From NCBI GenBank assembly GCA_000824785.1, contig CCNB01000045.1, positions 130,184 through 194,183 of the forward strand: 64,000 nt of DNA. The letters run 5' to 3'. The notes beneath the pieces are model-generated. The model searched no databases and was not told the DNA's origin. It saw only the letters and a program-made list of their open reading frames with translations. This document shows, one piece after another, positions 36,083-45,547 of the stretch. Source of the stretch: Mesorhizobium plurifarium. GTDB lineage: Bacteria; Pseudomonadota; Alphaproteobacteria; Rhizobiales; Rhizobiaceae. Both the position numbers and the translations under genes were made by a program. The stretch's first letter is position 1; each line of letters begins with the position of its first letter.

Positions 36083-37027
36083 ATGGCCCTTGCCGAAGAC
36101 AGATTGATGGAGGAAGCGGGCTTTCGCATGTCGGAAGCGACCGCGGGTGATTTCTTCGCCCTCCTGAAGCCCCGCGTCATGTCGCTGGTCGTCTTCACGG
36201 CCTTTGTCGGCCTGGTCGCGGCGCCCGTCGCCATCAACCCGTTGCTGGCGATGATCGCCATATTGGCAATTGCCATCGGCGCCGGCGCTTCCGGCGCGCT
36301 CAATATGTGGTACGACGCCGATATCGACGCGGTGATGACCAGAACCGCCGGCCGCCCGGTGCCGGCCGGGCGCGTCACGCCGGGCGAGGCGTTGAGCTTC
36401 GGCCTGGTGCTCTCGGTGCTGTCGGTGATGACGCTCGGCGTGCTGGTCAACTGGCTGTCGGCATCGCTTCTCGCCTTCACTATCTTCTTCTACGCCGTCA
36501 TCTACACCATGTGGCTCAAGCGCTGGACGCCACAGAACATCGTCATCGGCGGCGCCGCCGGCGCCATCCCGCCGGTGATCGGCTGGGCCGCGGTGACCGG
36601 TTCGGTCAGCCTCGAAAGCGTGATCCTGTTCCTGATCATCTTCCTGTGGACTCCGCCGCATTTCTGGGCGCTGGCTCTCTTCAAGTCCGACGACTACGCC
36701 CGCGCCGGCATCCCGATGATGCCGAATGTCGCCGGCCAGGCCTCGACCCGTCGGCAGATCTTCGCTTATGCGCTGATCCTGGCGCCGGTCGGCGTGCTGC
36801 CCTGGGCGCTCGGCTACACCACGGCCGGCTATGGCGTCGTCTCGGCGGTCCTCGGCGCGGGCTTCGTCTGGTACGCCTGGAAAGTGCTTGCCATGGCCGC
36901 CGACGATCGCGCGATGAAGCCGGCAAAGGCCTTGTTCGGCTATTCGTTGCTCTATCTCTTCGCCATCTTCGCCGCCTATCTCGTCGATTGCGTCGTCGGG
37001 CGCGCGCTGATGATGGGGGGGATATGA
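36083..37027 (+). CDS. ctaB: Protoheme IX farnesyltransferase (heme O synthase)
   Basis: 314-residue UbiA-family membrane prenyltransferase adding farnesyl to heme B, giving heme O for the oxidase. N-terminal [18 protein letters not shown], the Asp-rich [20 protein letters not shown] motif and the second [10 protein letters not shown] region match. About nine hydrophobic segments. ATG at 36083 gives the normal N-terminus ([20 protein letters not shown]); a frame open to 35930 overlaps ctaD. The stop overlaps the coxF start (ATGA). Confidence 0.95.
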   Translation: MALAEDRLMEEAGFRMSEATAGDFFALLKPRVMSLVVFTAFVGLVAAPVAINPLLAMIAILAIAIGAGASGALNMWYDADIDAVMTRTAGRPVPAGRVTPGEALSFGLVLSVLSVMTLGVLVNWLSASLLAFTIFFYAVIYTMWLKRWTPQNIVIGGAAGAIPPVIGWAAVTGSVSLESVILFLIIFLWTPPHFWALALFKSDDYARAGIPMMPNVAGQASTRRQIFAYALILAPVGVLPWALGYTTAGYGVVSAVLGAGFVWYAWKVLAMAADDRAMKPAKALFGYSLLYLFAIFAAYLVDCVVGRALMMGGI

Positions 37028-37215
37028 TCGTGGCCGACAAGAACCTCGAACTGGTCACGCTGACCGAGCGTCAGCGCAAGGCGCGCCGCAACCGTTCCAT
37101 CGCCATCGCCGTCGCGCTGGCCGCGTTGGTCATCATCTTCTATGCCGCCACCATCGTGCGTTTCGGTCACCATGGCGCCAGCCTGACCAGTTCGGGTCTG
37201 TTGGGGGGCGGCTGA
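37024..37215 (+). CDS. Small CoxF-like single-helix protein of the oxidase operon
   Basis: 63 residues, easily missed because it lies in another frame of longer spurious readings. Basic N-terminus ([14 protein letters not shown]) and one transmembrane helix ([22 protein letters not shown]). Its start overlaps the ctaB stop (ATGA) and its stop overlaps the ctaG start (TGATG), so three genes are translated in a chain. Position between ctaB and ctaG matches CoxF of other alphaproteobacteria; its exact job in assembly is not known. Confidence 0.85.
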   Translation: MIVADKNLELVTLTERQRKARRNRSIAIAVALAALVIIFYAATIVRFGHHGASLTSSGLLGGG

Positions 37216-37841
37216 TGGATGGCAGCGTCAGCAAGCCCCGCAAGGTGAACAACGGCATCGTCGCCGCCGTTTGCCTTGCCTTCTTCACCGGCATGGTCGG
37301 CATGGCCTATGCGGCGGTGCCGCTTTACAAGATGTTCTGCCAGGTCACGGGTTATGGCGGCACCACGCAGCGCGCCGAAAAGCAGTATGCCGGCCGCGTG
37401 CTCGACCGCGACATCACCGTCCGCTTCGATGCCAACACCAACGGCATTCCATGGCAATTCGAACCGGTCGCCCGTTCGGTGACGATCAAGATCGGCGAGA
37501 CGACCCAGGCGCATTACAGCGCCACCAACAAGTTCGACCGCCCCATCACCGGTCGCGCGTCGTTCAACGTGCAGCCTGAAATGGCCGGTGCCTATTTCAA
37601 CAAGGTGGAGTGCTTCTGCTTCACCGACACGACGCTGAAGCCCGGCGAGACGCTGGACATGCCGGTCGTGTTCTATGTCGATCCAGACATCGTCAATGTG
37701 CCGGAACTCAAGGACTTGAAGACGATCACCCTGTCCTACACGATGTTCCCGGTCGAAAAGAAACAGCCGGTCGCCTCGTCGGCGCCGGCCGCTGGCAGCA
37801 GCAAAAAAGTTCCAGATTCCGAAGCAAGCCTCGGGGGTTGA
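37215..37841 (+). CDS. ctaG: Cytochrome c oxidase assembly protein CtaG/Cox11
   Basis: 208 residues, a copper chaperone that delivers CuB to subunit I. One N-terminal membrane helix ([35 protein letters not shown]) and a periplasmic immunoglobulin-like domain with the copper-binding CFCF motif ([16 protein letters not shown]). Start ATG at 37215 shares a base with the coxF stop. The tail after residue 185 is Ser/Ala-rich and variable. Confidence 0.95.
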   Translation: MDGSVSKPRKVNNGIVAAVCLAFFTGMVGMAYAAVPLYKMFCQVTGYGGTTQRAEKQYAGRVLDRDITVRFDANTNGIPWQFEPVARSVTIKIGETTQAHYSATNKFDRPITGRASFNVQPEMAGAYFNKVECFCFTDTTLKPGETLDMPVVFYVDPDIVNVPELKDLKTITLSYTMFPVEKKQPVASSAPAAGSSKKVPDSEASLGG

Positions 37842-37842
37842 T

Positions 37843-38724
37843 ATGGCAGACGCGCACGCAAAACCACACCACGACTACCATCTCGTCAACCCGAGCCCCT
37901 GGCCCTTCCTGGGTTCGGTCGGCGCGCTGGTCACCGCCATCGGCGGCGTCTGCCTGATGCAATATCTGAAGGGCGGCAACTTCCCGGTCTTCGGCCACAA
38001 CATCGCCAATCCGTGGCTGTTCTTCATCGGCATGATCATCGTGCTCTATACGATGTTCGCCTGGTGGTCGGACACCATCAAGGAAGCGCATGAGGGGCAC
38101 CACACGCGCGTCGTGTCGCTGCATCTGCGCTACGGCATGATCATGTTCATCGCCTCCGAGGTGATGTTCTTCGTCGCCTGGTTCTGGGCCTTCTTCGACG
38201 CCAGCCTGTTCCCGGGCGAAGCCGCGCAATACGCCCGCACCGCCTTCACCGGCGGCGTCTGGCCGCCGAAGGGGCTCGAAGTCCTCGATCCCTTCCACCT
38301 GCCGCTCTACAACACCATCATCCTGCTTCTGTCGGGCACGACGGTGACCTGGGCGCACCACGCGCTGCTGCATGGCGACCGCAAGGGCCTGATCAATGGC
38401 CTGGTGCTGACCGTCGGTCTCGGCATGCTGTTCACCATGGTGCAGGCCTACGAGTACATGCACGCTCCCTTCGGCTTCAGGGATTCGATCTACGGCGCTA
38501 CCTTCTTCATGGCGACTGGCTTCCACGGCTTCCATGTCATCATCGGTACCATCTTCCTGCTGGTCTGCCTGGTGCGCGCGATGCGCGGCGACTTCACGCC
38601 GAAGCAGCATTTCGGCTTCGAGGCAGCCGCCTGGTACTGGCACTTCGTCGACGTGGTCTGGCTGTTCCTGTTCAGCGCCATCTATGTCTGGGCCTCGAAC
38701 GGCGCACTAATCGAAGGCCATTGA
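37843..38724 (+). CDS. ctaE: Cytochrome c oxidase subunit III
   Basis: 293 residues with seven transmembrane helices: N-terminal [69 protein letters not shown] and [19 protein letters not shown], all characteristic. Stabilises the subunit I centre. Begins 1 base after the ctaG stop, completing the structural genes. Confidence 0.97.
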   Translation: MADAHAKPHHDYHLVNPSPWPFLGSVGALVTAIGGVCLMQYLKGGNFPVFGHNIANPWLFFIGMIIVLYTMFAWWSDTIKEAHEGHHTRVVSLHLRYGMIMFIASEVMFFVAWFWAFFDASLFPGEAAQYARTAFTGGVWPPKGLEVLDPFHLPLYNTIILLLSGTTVTWAHHALLHGDRKGLINGLVLTVGLGMLFTMVQAYEYMHAPFGFRDSIYGATFFMATGFHGFHVIIGTIFLLVCLVRAMRGDFTPKQHFGFEAAAWYWHFVDVVWLFLFSAIYVWASNGALIEGH

Positions 38725-38745
38725 GCCGACGGTTTTCGGGCATCC

Positions 38746-38782
38746 AAAGGGCGGCTGCGGCGACGTGGCCGCCTTATCTTTT
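38746..38782 (+). terminator. Possible terminator after the oxidase structural genes
   Basis: AAAGGGCGGC pairs with GGCCGCCTT (38767-38775) with one bulge, followed by ATCTTTTG. Partial read-through to the DUF983 gene 27 bases later is likely. Confidence 0.45.
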
Positions 38783-38808
38783 GGGGCGAAAGGGTCTACG
38801 GTGCGGAC

Positions 38809-39195
38809 ATGAGTGAAGATAAGGCGATCTGGCCCCCCATCGATCCGATTTCGGCCGGCCTGCATGGCCGCTGCCCGCGCTGCGGCGAAGGCAAGCTGTT
38901 CTCGAGTTTCCTCACCGTCGGCAAGCGCTGCTACAATTGCGGGCTCGACTATTCCTTCGCCGATGCAGGCGATGGACCGGCGGTGTTCGTCATCCTGATC
39001 ATCGGCTTCGTCGTCGTCGGCCTGGCATTGTGGATGGAGGTGACGTTCAGCCCCCCGCTCTGGCTGCACTTCATCCTGTGGATACCGCTGGCGCTGGTGC
39101 TCTGCCTGACGGCGCTGCGCCTCATCAAGGGTGTGCTGATCACCTTGCAATATTCGAAGAAGGCCTCCGAAGGCAGGCTGGAATCCAACGAATGA
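38809..39195 (+). CDS. DUF983 zinc-ribbon membrane protein
   Basis: 128 residues: two CxxC pairs in a zinc ribbon (RCPRCGEGKL ... CYNCGLDYSF) and two transmembrane helices (AVFVILIIGFVVVGLALWMEV and LWLHFILWIPLALVLCLTALRL). DUF983 is frequent in alphaproteobacterial oxidase clusters, between subunit III and SURF1, suggesting an assembly or membrane-protein role; this is inferred from gene order. The stop overlaps the surf1 start (ATGA). Confidence 0.92.
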   Translation: MSEDKAIWPPIDPISAGLHGRCPRCGEGKLFSSFLTVGKRCYNCGLDYSFADAGDGPAVFVILIIGFVVVGLALWMEVTFSPPLWLHFILWIPLALVLCLTALRLIKGVLITLQYSKKASEGRLESNE

Positions 39196-39947
39196 ACGAA
39201 ACGACCCGTCTGGCTGCCGGCCGTTCGCGGCCGCGCTCGGCGTTGCTCATCGGTCTCGGCCTTGTCCTGTTCGCCGTCCTGATCGGGCTCGGCACCTGGC
39301 AGGTCCAGCGCCTGCACTGGAAGGAAGACCTGCTCGCGACCATCGACAAGCGCACGCATTCCGCGCCGTTGCCGCTGGCTGATGTCGAGAGGGAGTTCGC
39401 CGCTTCCCATGACGTCGATTACACGCCGGTGACGGTGACCGGCACTTTCCTTCACCAGGGCGAGCGGCATTTCTTTTCCACTTGGCAAGGCGACAGCGGC
39501 TTCAACGTCTACACGCCCCTGCAACTTGAGGACGGCCGCTTCGTGCTCGTCAACCGCGGCTTTGTTCCCTACGAGCTCAAGGACCCCGCCAAGCGGCCGA
39601 AAGGCGAAGTAGCCGGCAAGGTGACGGTGACCGGGCTTGCGCGCAATCCGCTGCCGGGAAAACCGTCGATGATGCTTCCCGACAATGATGTCGCCAAGAA
39701 CATCTTCTACTGGAAGGACCGTGACGTCATGGCGGCGACCGCCGGTCTGCCTGCCGGTTTCGTGCTGGTGCCGTTCTTCATCGATGCCGACAAGACGCCG
39801 AATCCCGGCGGCCTGCCGGTCGGTGGCGTCACCATCATCGACCTGCCGAACAACCACCTGCAATATGCCGTCACCTGGTACGGGCTGGCCGCCGCCCTTG
39901 CAGCCGTGCTGATCCTGAGGCTGCGCCGCCCGGCGAAGGAAGGCTGA
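39192..39947 (+). CDS. SURF1 family cytochrome oxidase assembly protein
   Basis: 251 residues: a membrane helix at each end (ALLIGLGLVLFAVLIGLGTWQVQRL and YAVTWYGLAAALAAVLIL) around a periplasmic domain with YTPVTVTGTFLHQGE and VLVNRGFVPYELK, the SURF1 signature. Shy1/Surf1 helps heme a reach subunit I. Starts in the DUF983 stop. Confidence 0.95.
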   Translation: MNETTRLAAGRSRPRSALLIGLGLVLFAVLIGLGTWQVQRLHWKEDLLATIDKRTHSAPLPLADVEREFAASHDVDYTPVTVTGTFLHQGERHFFSTWQGDSGFNVYTPLQLEDGRFVLVNRGFVPYELKDPAKRPKGEVAGKVTVTGLARNPLPGKPSMMLPDNDVAKNIFYWKDRDVMAATAGLPAGFVLVPFFIDADKTPNPGGLPVGGVTIIDLPNNHLQYAVTWYGLAAALAAVLILRLRRPAKEG

Positions 39948-40024
39948 GGCTGGGTCGCTCTTGACAGGGCAGGGGTGCGCACCTCATTTCGCCACAGGAT
40001 TCCGACTGAACCGGCTTCGCATTC

Positions 40025-41029
40025 ATGACCGAGAAAAAGCCACCGCTGACGATCAGGCTCTGCCAACCACGCGGCTTCTGCGCCGGCGTCGACCGTGCCA
40101 TACAGATCGTCGTGCTGGCGCTGAAGAAATACGGCGCGCCGGTCTATGTCCGCCACGAGATCGTGCACAACCGCTATGTCGTCGAAGGGCTGCAGAGCCT
40201 CGGCGCCGTCTTCATCGAGGAACTCTCCGAGATTCCGCCGGAGCATCGGCAGTCGCCGGTGGTCTTTTCCGCGCATGGCGTGCCGAAATCGGTGCCGGCG
40301 GATGCCGAGGCGCGCAATCTCTTCTACCTCGACGCCACCTGTCCGCTCGTCTCCAAGGTGCACAAGCAGGCGATGCGCCACCAGCGGCTCGGTCGTCATG
40401 TGCTTTTGATCGGCCACGCCGGGCACCCGGAGGTGATCGGCACGATGGGCCAGTTGCCGGAAGGCGCCGTGACGCTGATCGAGACCGAGGCCGACGCCGC
40501 GCGCTTCGTGCCCGTCGACGCTTCGGCGCTGGGCTTCGTCACCCAGACGACCTTGTCGGTCGAGGACACCGCCGGCATCATCCGGGCGCTGCAGGAGCGG
40601 TTTCCCGAACTGCACGCGGCCGCGGCCGAATCGATCTGCTACGCCACCACCAACCGCCAGGAAGCGGTGAAGGAGACCGCGGCGGGCGCTGATCTTTTCC
40701 TCATCGTCGGCGCTCCCAATTCGTCCAATTCGCGTCGTCTTGTCGAAGTGGCGGAGCGTGCTGGCGCCACGATGTCGCTTCTCGTGCAGCGCGCCGCCGA
40801 AATTCCGTGGGATGAGATCGCCGGGATCAGGACACTCGGCCTGTCGGCCGGCGCCTCGGCGCCGGAAATCATTGTCGATGAGATCATCGACGCATTCCGG
40901 CTGCGTTTCGACGTCACCATCGATCTGGCCATCACGGCCACGGAAACGGAGGATTTTCCGGTGATGCGGGTGCTGCGCGATGTCGAACTGACGGCGGCCG
41001 ACATGGCTTTCGTCAACGGAGCGGCGTGA
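40025..41029 (+). CDS. ispH: 4-hydroxy-3-methylbut-2-enyl diphosphate reductase
   Basis: 334-residue iron-sulfur enzyme, last step of the MEP pathway, making IPP and DMAPP (dxs of the same pathway is at 20 kb). Cluster cysteines in [26 protein letters not shown] and [13 protein letters not shown]; the proton-donor Glu in TLSVEDT region and [14 protein letters not shown] are present. The usual position near 98 bases downstream of surf1. thrB begins 5 bases after its stop. Confidence 0.96.
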   Translation: MTEKKPPLTIRLCQPRGFCAGVDRAIQIVVLALKKYGAPVYVRHEIVHNRYVVEGLQSLGAVFIEELSEIPPEHRQSPVVFSAHGVPKSVPADAEARNLFYLDATCPLVSKVHKQAMRHQRLGRHVLLIGHAGHPEVIGTMGQLPEGAVTLIETEADAARFVPVDASALGFVTQTTLSVEDTAGIIRALQERFPELHAAAAESICYATTNRQEAVKETAAGADLFLIVGAPNSSNSRRLVEVAERAGATMSLLVQRAAEIPWDEIAGIRTLGLSAGASAPEIIVDEIIDAFRLRFDVTIDLAITATETEDFPVMRVLRDVELTAADMAFVNGAA

Positions 41030-41034
41030 ACCGC

Positions 41035-41997
41035 ATGGCCGTCTACACCGACGTCAACGAAGGCGAGCTGACTGCGTTCCTCAAAGCCTATCCGGTGGGT
41101 GAGCTGCTCTCCTACAAGGGCATCGCCGAAGGCACCGAGAATTCCAACTTCCTGGTCCACGCCTCGACCGGTTCCTATATCCTGACGCTCTACGAGAAGC
41201 GCGTCGACAAGGCCGACCTGCCGTTCTTTCTCGGCCTGATGGGCCACCTCGCCAGGAAGGGCATTTCCTGTCCGCTGCCGGTCACCGCGCATGACGGCTC
41301 CGTCATCGGCACGCTGGCCGGCCGGCCTGCGGTCATCATCACTTTCCTCGAGGGCCTGTCGCTCAGGCGCCCGACCGCCGCGCATTGCGCGGAAGTGGGC
41401 AAGGCACTCGCCGGGCTCCATCTTGCCGGTCAGGATTTTCAGATGAGAAGGCCGAATGCGCTGGCGATCGACGGCTGGCGCAAGCTCTGGGCGGCATCGC
41501 GCGAGCGCGCCGACGAGGTCGAGCCGGGCTTGGCGGCCGAGGTCGATGCCGACTTTACCGATTTCGAACGCAACTGGCCGACCGGCCTGCCGCAAGGCAT
41601 CATCCACGCCGATCTGTTCCCGGACAATGTCTTCTTCCTCGGCGAGAAACTGTCCGGGCTGATCGACTTTTATTTCGCCTGTGACGATCTCTACGCTTAC
41701 GATGTCGCCACCTGCCTCAACGCCTGGTGCTTCGAGAAGGATTTTTCCTTCAATCTCACGAAGGGGGCCGCGCTGCTTTCCGGCTATCAGTCGGTGCGGC
41801 CGCTTCAGGGTGACGAGAAGGCGGCGCTGCCTATGCTGGCGCGCGGCTCGGCGCTGCGCTTCATGCTGACAAGGCTCTATGACTGGCTGACCGTTCCGGA
41901 TGGCGGGCTAGTGATGAAGCGCGACCCGACCGAGTATATCCGCCGCATGCGCTTCCACCGCGCCATCAAGTCGCCATCCGAATATGGGCTGACATGA
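41035..41997 (+). CDS. thrB: Homoserine kinase (ThrB, choline-kinase-like family)
   Basis: 320 residues of the aminoglycoside phosphotransferase-like homoserine kinase found in alpha- and gammaproteobacteria. GTENSNFLV (nucleotide-binding), the catalytic [11 protein letters not shown] (HxDxxxxN) and [12 protein letters not shown] (Asp for Mg) are seen. Start at 41035 ([12 protein letters not shown]) matches family N-termini; a GTG at 41026 is a second option. Makes O-phosphohomoserine for thrC at 50.5 kb. Stop overlaps rnhA start. Confidence 0.94.
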   Translation: MAVYTDVNEGELTAFLKAYPVGELLSYKGIAEGTENSNFLVHASTGSYILTLYEKRVDKADLPFFLGLMGHLARKGISCPLPVTAHDGSVIGTLAGRPAVIITFLEGLSLRRPTAAHCAEVGKALAGLHLAGQDFQMRRPNALAIDGWRKLWAASRERADEVEPGLAAEVDADFTDFERNWPTGLPQGIIHADLFPDNVFFLGEKLSGLIDFYFACDDLYAYDVATCLNAWCFEKDFSFNLTKGAALLSGYQSVRPLQGDEKAALPMLARGSALRFMLTRLYDWLTVPDGGLVMKRDPTEYIRRMRFHRAIKSPSEYGLT

Positions 41998-42524
41998 ACA
42001 AAAAGATCGAGATCTTCACCGACGGCGCCTGCTCGGGCAATCCCGGGCCGGGCGGCTGGGGCGCGGTGCTGCGCTACAACGGCGTCACCAAGGAACTGTC
42101 CGGCGGCGAGGCGGAGACCACCAACAATCGCATGGAGCTGCTCGCCGCCATCACCGCGCTCAACGCGCTGAAAGAATCTTGCACGGTCGACCTCTACACC
42201 GACAGCAAATACGTCATGGACGGCATCTCCAAATGGATCCATGGCTGGAAGAAGAACGGCTGGAAGACCGGCGACAGGAAGCCGGTCAAGAATGGCGAGC
42301 TCTGGCAGGCGCTCGACGAGGCCAACCGGCGCCACAAGGTGACCTGGTACTGGGTCAAGGGCCACGCCGGCCACCCGGAGAACGAGCGCGCCGACGAGCT
42401 GGCCCGGCAAGGCATGGCGCCGTTCAAGCCGAAGCTGGCAAGGCCTGCGGCGGTTGCGGCTGCGCCACAGAAAGCCGCTCCAACAGGCAAACGCGCACCC
42501 CGGCGCTCTACGCAGAGCTATTGA
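41994..42524 (+). CDS. rnhA: Ribonuclease HI with basic C-terminal tail
   Basis: 176 residues. RNase H motif [20 protein letters not shown] with Asp, RMELLAAI (Glu), YTDSKYV (Asp) and the [16 protein letters not shown] end; all four acidic residues are present. The catalytic domain ends about residue 145 and a basic Ala/Pro-rich tail of about 30 residues follows. Cuts RNA in RNA-DNA hybrids. The start overlaps thrB (ATGA). Confidence 0.95.
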   Translation: MNKKIEIFTDGACSGNPGPGGWGAVLRYNGVTKELSGGEAETTNNRMELLAAITALNALKESCTVDLYTDSKYVMDGISKWIHGWKKNGWKTGDRKPVKNGELWQALDEANRRHKVTWYWVKGHAGHPENERADELARQGMAPFKPKLARPAAVAAAPQKAAPTGKRAPRRSTQSY

Positions 42525-42525
42525 G

Positions 42526-42705
42526 ATGCGCTCACCGTTGGCAGATTGGTCAGGTACGCGCGAACTGAAGCAAGAAGACGTGCGCCGGCTGCGGCGACTC
42601 TGGGATGAGGGCAAGGCGAGCGGGAGACCGGGGCCTTTGGATTTTCACGCCCTCCGAAAAGAGGCTCGGAGGAAGTTGGCGGAAGCGGCGCCGAAGAGCT
42701 GTTAG
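42526..42705 (+). CDS. Orphan ParD-like antitoxin C-terminal fragment
   Basis: 59 residues starting 2 bases after the rnhA stop. The middle ([23 protein letters not shown]) looks like the toxin-binding C-terminal half of ParD antitoxins, in which a Gly-x-Pro-x-Phe/Asp-Phe pattern follows an Asp/Glu-rich helix. The ribbon-helix-helix DNA-binding half is missing and no ParE toxin is next to it. It may be a remnant or a small stand-alone antitoxin. A terminator-like hairpin follows directly. Confidence 0.55.
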   Translation: MRSPLADWSGTRELKQEDVRRLRRLWDEGKASGRPGPLDFHALRKEARRKLAEAAPKSC

Positions 42706-42730
42706 CTCCTGAACGGGAGCTGCCCCTTTT
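42704..42730 (+). terminator. Probable terminator after rnhA and the ParD-like gene
   Basis: AGCTCC (42704-42709), short loop, GGAGCT (42716-42721), then GCCCCTTTT. Lies between convergent genes (the DUF2938 gene ends at 42737). Confidence 0.55.
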
Positions 42731-42736
42731 GCCGCT

Positions 42737-43213
42737 TCAGCGGATCAGCAGCGCCGTCGAGAACATGCCGAGCGCGAACACCGTGTGCGCCACCAGGTTG
42801 AGCGCGCGCACCTTCGTCGGATTGGGCAGTTTTGACGCCGCCCAGCCGGCGCCCATGCCCGGCGCCAGCAGGAACCAGCCGGCCCCGACGGTGACGATGC
42901 CGAGGATGAAGGCCGGCAGGAAGGTCGGCGCCGCCAGCCAGCCCGCGCCGGCGAGCACCACAAGGATCACGCCGTAGAGGATGCCGACCAGATAGTGGAA
43001 GGCCCAGCCCAGCGCCTTTTCATGCGCATAGGGCGCCGCCTTGCCGATGTCGTCGTGAAAGACCTTCTCGGGCAAATGCCGGACCCAGCGTCCGACCATG
43101 CCCCAATTTGGCAAGGGCTGGCCGATCGTCTTGTTGAGGATGATCGCCCAGATATCCATGAACACCGTGGCGCCGATGCCGATCGCCACCGCGCGCCAGA
43201 GGATGTCCAGCAT
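42737..43213 (-). CDS. DUF2938 family membrane protein
   Basis: 158 residues with four hydrophobic segments (ILWRAVAIGIGATVFMDIWAIILN, YLVGILYGVILVVLAGAGWLA, AFILGIVTVGAGWFLLAPGMG, LNLVAHTVFALGMFSTALLI). DUF2938 proteins have no known role. The start at 43213 (MLDILWRAV) is chosen because the frame upstream (to 43270) is the palindromic element. Confidence 0.85.
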   Translation of the reverse strand: MLDILWRAVAIGIGATVFMDIWAIILNKTIGQPLPNWGMVGRWVRHLPEKVFHDDIGKAAPYAHEKALGWAFHYLVGILYGVILVVLAGAGWLAAPTFLPAFILGIVTVGAGWFLLAPGMGAGWAASKLPNPTKVRALNLVAHTVFALGMFSTALLIR

Positions 43214-43215
43214 CA

Positions 43216-43317
43216 GAGCATGATCCCGAAAAGTGGGAACCGGTTTTCGGACAAGATCATGCTCCAACAAAAAGTCAGATCGGGATGACGGGTCAACGAA
43301 ACGTCATCCTGATCTAG
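43216..43317 (+). repeat. Bipartite palindromic element ending in a stop codon of the peroxiredoxin gene
   Basis: Long palindrome 43216-43264 (GAGCATGATC ... GATCATGCTC; core AAAAGTGGGAACCGGTTTTC), 12-base A-rich spacer, short palindrome 43277-43315 (AGATCGGGATGACG ... CGTCATCCTGATCT, one mismatch). It ends in CTAG at 43314-43317; CTA there is the TAG stop of the minus-strand peroxiredoxin gene. Confidence 0.88.
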
Positions 43318-43796
43318 AGCTGCTCGAGGATCTTGGCGGCGCCGCTTTCGTTGACGCCAGGCTTGGTCTCGACATTGAGCGCCACGACCTTGCCGTCGTC
43401 GACGATCATCGAAAAGCGCTTGGAGCGCAGGCCCATGCCGGCCGCGGAAAGATCGTTGTCGAGCCCCACGGCCTTGGCGAAATCACCGCTGCCATCGGCG
43501 AGATAGAGGATCTTGCCCTCGCCGCCGGAGAAGCGCGCCCAGGCGCCCATGACATGCACGTCGTTGACCGAGACGACGGCGATCGTGTCGACGCCACGCG
43601 CGAGAATGGCGTCGTGGTTTTCCAGATAGCCCGGCAAATGGTTGTTGCTGCAGGTCGGCGTGAAGGCGCCGGGAACACCGAACAACACCACCTTCTTGCC
43701 AGCGAAGATTTCGTTGCCGTTTATATCCTTCGCGCCGTCGGCGGTCATCGTCTTGAAGGTCACGTCGGGCAGTTTTTCGCCAACCGAAATGGTCAT
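43314..43796 (-). CDS. Peroxiredoxin of the Prx5/hybrid family
   Basis: 160-residue thiol peroxidase. The peroxidatic cysteine is C49 in PGAFTPTCSNNHLPGY, with the conserved Thr and Pro. It is the only cysteine, so there is no internal resolving cysteine; turnover must use an outside thiol such as glutathione/glutaredoxin. The arginine near residue 125 (LRSKRFSM) supports the active site. Cytoplasmic. The stop codon is supplied by the adjacent repeat. Confidence 0.93.
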   Translation of the reverse strand: MTISVGEKLPDVTFKTMTADGAKDINGNEIFAGKKVVLFGVPGAFTPTCSNNHLPGYLENHDAILARGVDTIAVVSVNDVHVMGAWARFSGGEGKILYLADGSGDFAKAVGLDNDLSAAGMGLRSKRFSMIVDDGKVVALNVETKPGVNESGAAKILEQL

Positions 43797-43883
43797 GGGG
43801 AGCCTCGTTTACGGGAGATGGGAAGGACCGACGCCTTCGATATCGGACCGGACGCTTTCCCGCAACCTTGACCACATGCTGGA

Positions 43884-44690
43884 TCAAGGGAAAGGCAGCA
43901 ACCCGTCCACCGAACCCTCGGCGCTGGTCAGCGTGTAGTACAGCCCGCCATCGGTCGGCGTCGCCGACGGCCGGTCGAGGATCGGCACGGTGAAGACGAG
44001 CTTGCCGTCCTTTTGGCTGCGCACCGGCGCGCCGAACATATAGTCGCGCTCGCCGGCGATGAAGAAATCGACGGATGCCGGATCGCCGGGCGACTGCGCC
44101 TGGACGATAAGGTTTTCATGGTCGCCGGGCAGCACGCTGATGCCGAAATCGGGCCGGGCCGGGAAAGGCAGCGTCGCCAGCGCGGTCTTCACCAGTGCGG
44201 CGTCGGTCGCGTTATCCGGATCGGAGCCGGGGTCGACGCTGAGCCGGGTCTGCACCGGAATGCAGATCGTCTCGCAGATGCCGAGGAAGACATGGGCGTC
44301 GATGGTCGCCGGTTGGCCGGGCGAAGACAGCGTGAAGGTCACCGGCAGTGAGACCGGACGATCGTAGCCGGCCCATTTGCCGTAGCCGTCGTCATGCCGC
44401 TGAGGCGGCGGGAACGACAGTTGCGCGTCTGCGATGTTGGTGCTGCCGGATATGTCGAGCTGCGGCGGCACGCCGGCATCGCCCGGATCGCGCCAATAGG
44501 TCTTCCAGCCGGGCTTCAACGCGATGTCGAGCACACCGTGGATCTTGCCGGCCTGGTCGGGCCTGCCGGTGGTCACCAGCCGAACCTTGCCGCCTTCCGA
44601 ATTGTACCAATCCGAGGAAGAGGCCTCGGCCGGGAGGCTTGCAGCCCACCCCAAAACGACGCCGAGAACCAGTATTTTCATGTATCGCAT
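43884..44690 (-). CDS. DsbD alpha-domain-like secreted protein
   Basis: 268 residues. Signal peptide ([18 protein letters not shown]), then a domain matching the N-terminal periplasmic part of DsbD-like reductases: [28 protein letters not shown] and [16 protein letters not shown], with the ICETIC cysteine pair. The membrane and thioredoxin domains of DsbD are absent, so it must exchange electrons with another protein. A second in-frame ATG at 44681 is also possible. The partner is not in the window. Confidence 0.86.
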   Translation of the reverse strand: MRYMKILVLGVVLGWAASLPAEASSSDWYNSEGGKVRLVTTGRPDQAGKIHGVLDIALKPGWKTYWRDPGDAGVPPQLDISGSTNIADAQLSFPPPQRHDDGYGKWAGYDRPVSLPVTFTLSSPGQPATIDAHVFLGICETICIPVQTRLSVDPGSDPDNATDAALVKTALATLPFPARPDFGISVLPGDHENLIVQAQSPGDPASVDFFIAGERDYMFGAPVRSQKDGKLVFTVPILDRPSATPTDGGLYYTLTSAEGSVDGLLPFP

Positions 44691-44815
44691 GCGGTGATTT
44701 GACCGTCCGTTCTTGGCCGCGCAATGACTTCGTCAGCCTCCGGGTATCATATTTGCGTGACATAGGGGACCGTCACCATCTTTTCGGCGCTGCCGAAACG
44801 CGTTACGCTCAAGCC

Positions 44816-45424
44816 ATGGACTTGCTGCGCCACAAGAAGGCGGCCGCCGGACGCGGCTTTCTCGACGACCAGTTCCTGATTGCCATGCCTGGCATGAAGG
44901 ACGACCGTTTCGCGCGCTCCGTTATCTACGTCTGCGCCCACAGCGACGAAGGCGCGATGGGGCTGATCATCAACCAGACGCAGCAGATGCTGTTTCCGGA
45001 CCTGCTGGTGCAGCTCGGCATCATGAACGAGCAGGAAGCGATCCGCCTGCCGGCGCATACGCGCGATTTCGTCGTGCGCAATGGCGGGCCGGTCGACCGC
45101 AGCCGCGGCTTCGTGCTGCATTCGGGCGACTATCGCGTGGAATCCTCGCTCACCGTCTCCGACGACATCTGCCTGACGGCAACCGTCGACATCCTGCGCG
45201 CCATCTCAACCGGCCGCGGCCCACGCCATGCGCTGATGGCGCTCGGCTATTCCGGCTGGGGCGCCGGCCAGCTCGAGACGGAGATCGCCGAGAACGGCTG
45301 GCTCACCTGTCCGGCCACGCAGGAACTTCTGTTCGACGCCGATATCGAGCGCAAATACGATCGTATCTTGGCTTCGATCGGCATCGACCTTGCTCATTTG
45401 AGTGCGGCTGCGGGGCATGCTTGA
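44816..45424 (+). CDS. YqgE/AlgH family protein (UPF0301)
   Basis: 202 residues with the AlgH signature: [40 protein letters not shown] and [20 protein letters not shown], ending in [20 protein letters not shown]. Related AlgH proteins affect alginate control in Pseudomonas but the activity is unknown. The start ATG at 44816 is chosen; a frame open to 44348 crosses the divergent gene. Confidence 0.92.
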   Translation: MDLLRHKKAAAGRGFLDDQFLIAMPGMKDDRFARSVIYVCAHSDEGAMGLIINQTQQMLFPDLLVQLGIMNEQEAIRLPAHTRDFVVRNGGPVDRSRGFVLHSGDYRVESSLTVSDDICLTATVDILRAISTGRGPRHALMALGYSGWGAGQLETEIAENGWLTCPATQELLFDADIERKYDRILASIGIDLAHLSAAAGHA

Positions 45425-45456
45425 CGCTCGCGATTTGGCGCGAACGCCCGCGACGT

Positions 45457-45513
45457 CGTCATCCTAGGGTCTGCGCCGCGTCGCTGCGCTCCTTGCTCCG
45501 CCCCAGGATGACG
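45457..45513. repeat. Short copy of the CGTCATCCTAGGG mosaic repeat
   Basis: CGTCATCCTAGGGTCT...GCGTCGCTGCGCTCCTTGCTCCGCCCCAGGATGACG is an imperfect inverted repeat that matches the outer arms of the copy at 10088-10275. It fills the gap after the AlgH gene. Confidence 0.8.
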
Positions 45514-45547
45514 AACTGAGAGGCGCAATCGCCGAAGCGACAGGCCT

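Noticed and set aside
39948-40024. Extra small gene between surf1 and ispH
   Set aside because: The 77-base gap has no start with a ribosome site; readings are shadows.
45421-45513. CRISPR-like or tRNA-like structure near the AlgH gene
   Set aside because: The palindrome occurs once here and matches the mosaic repeat; there are no regular spacers and no cloverleaf.
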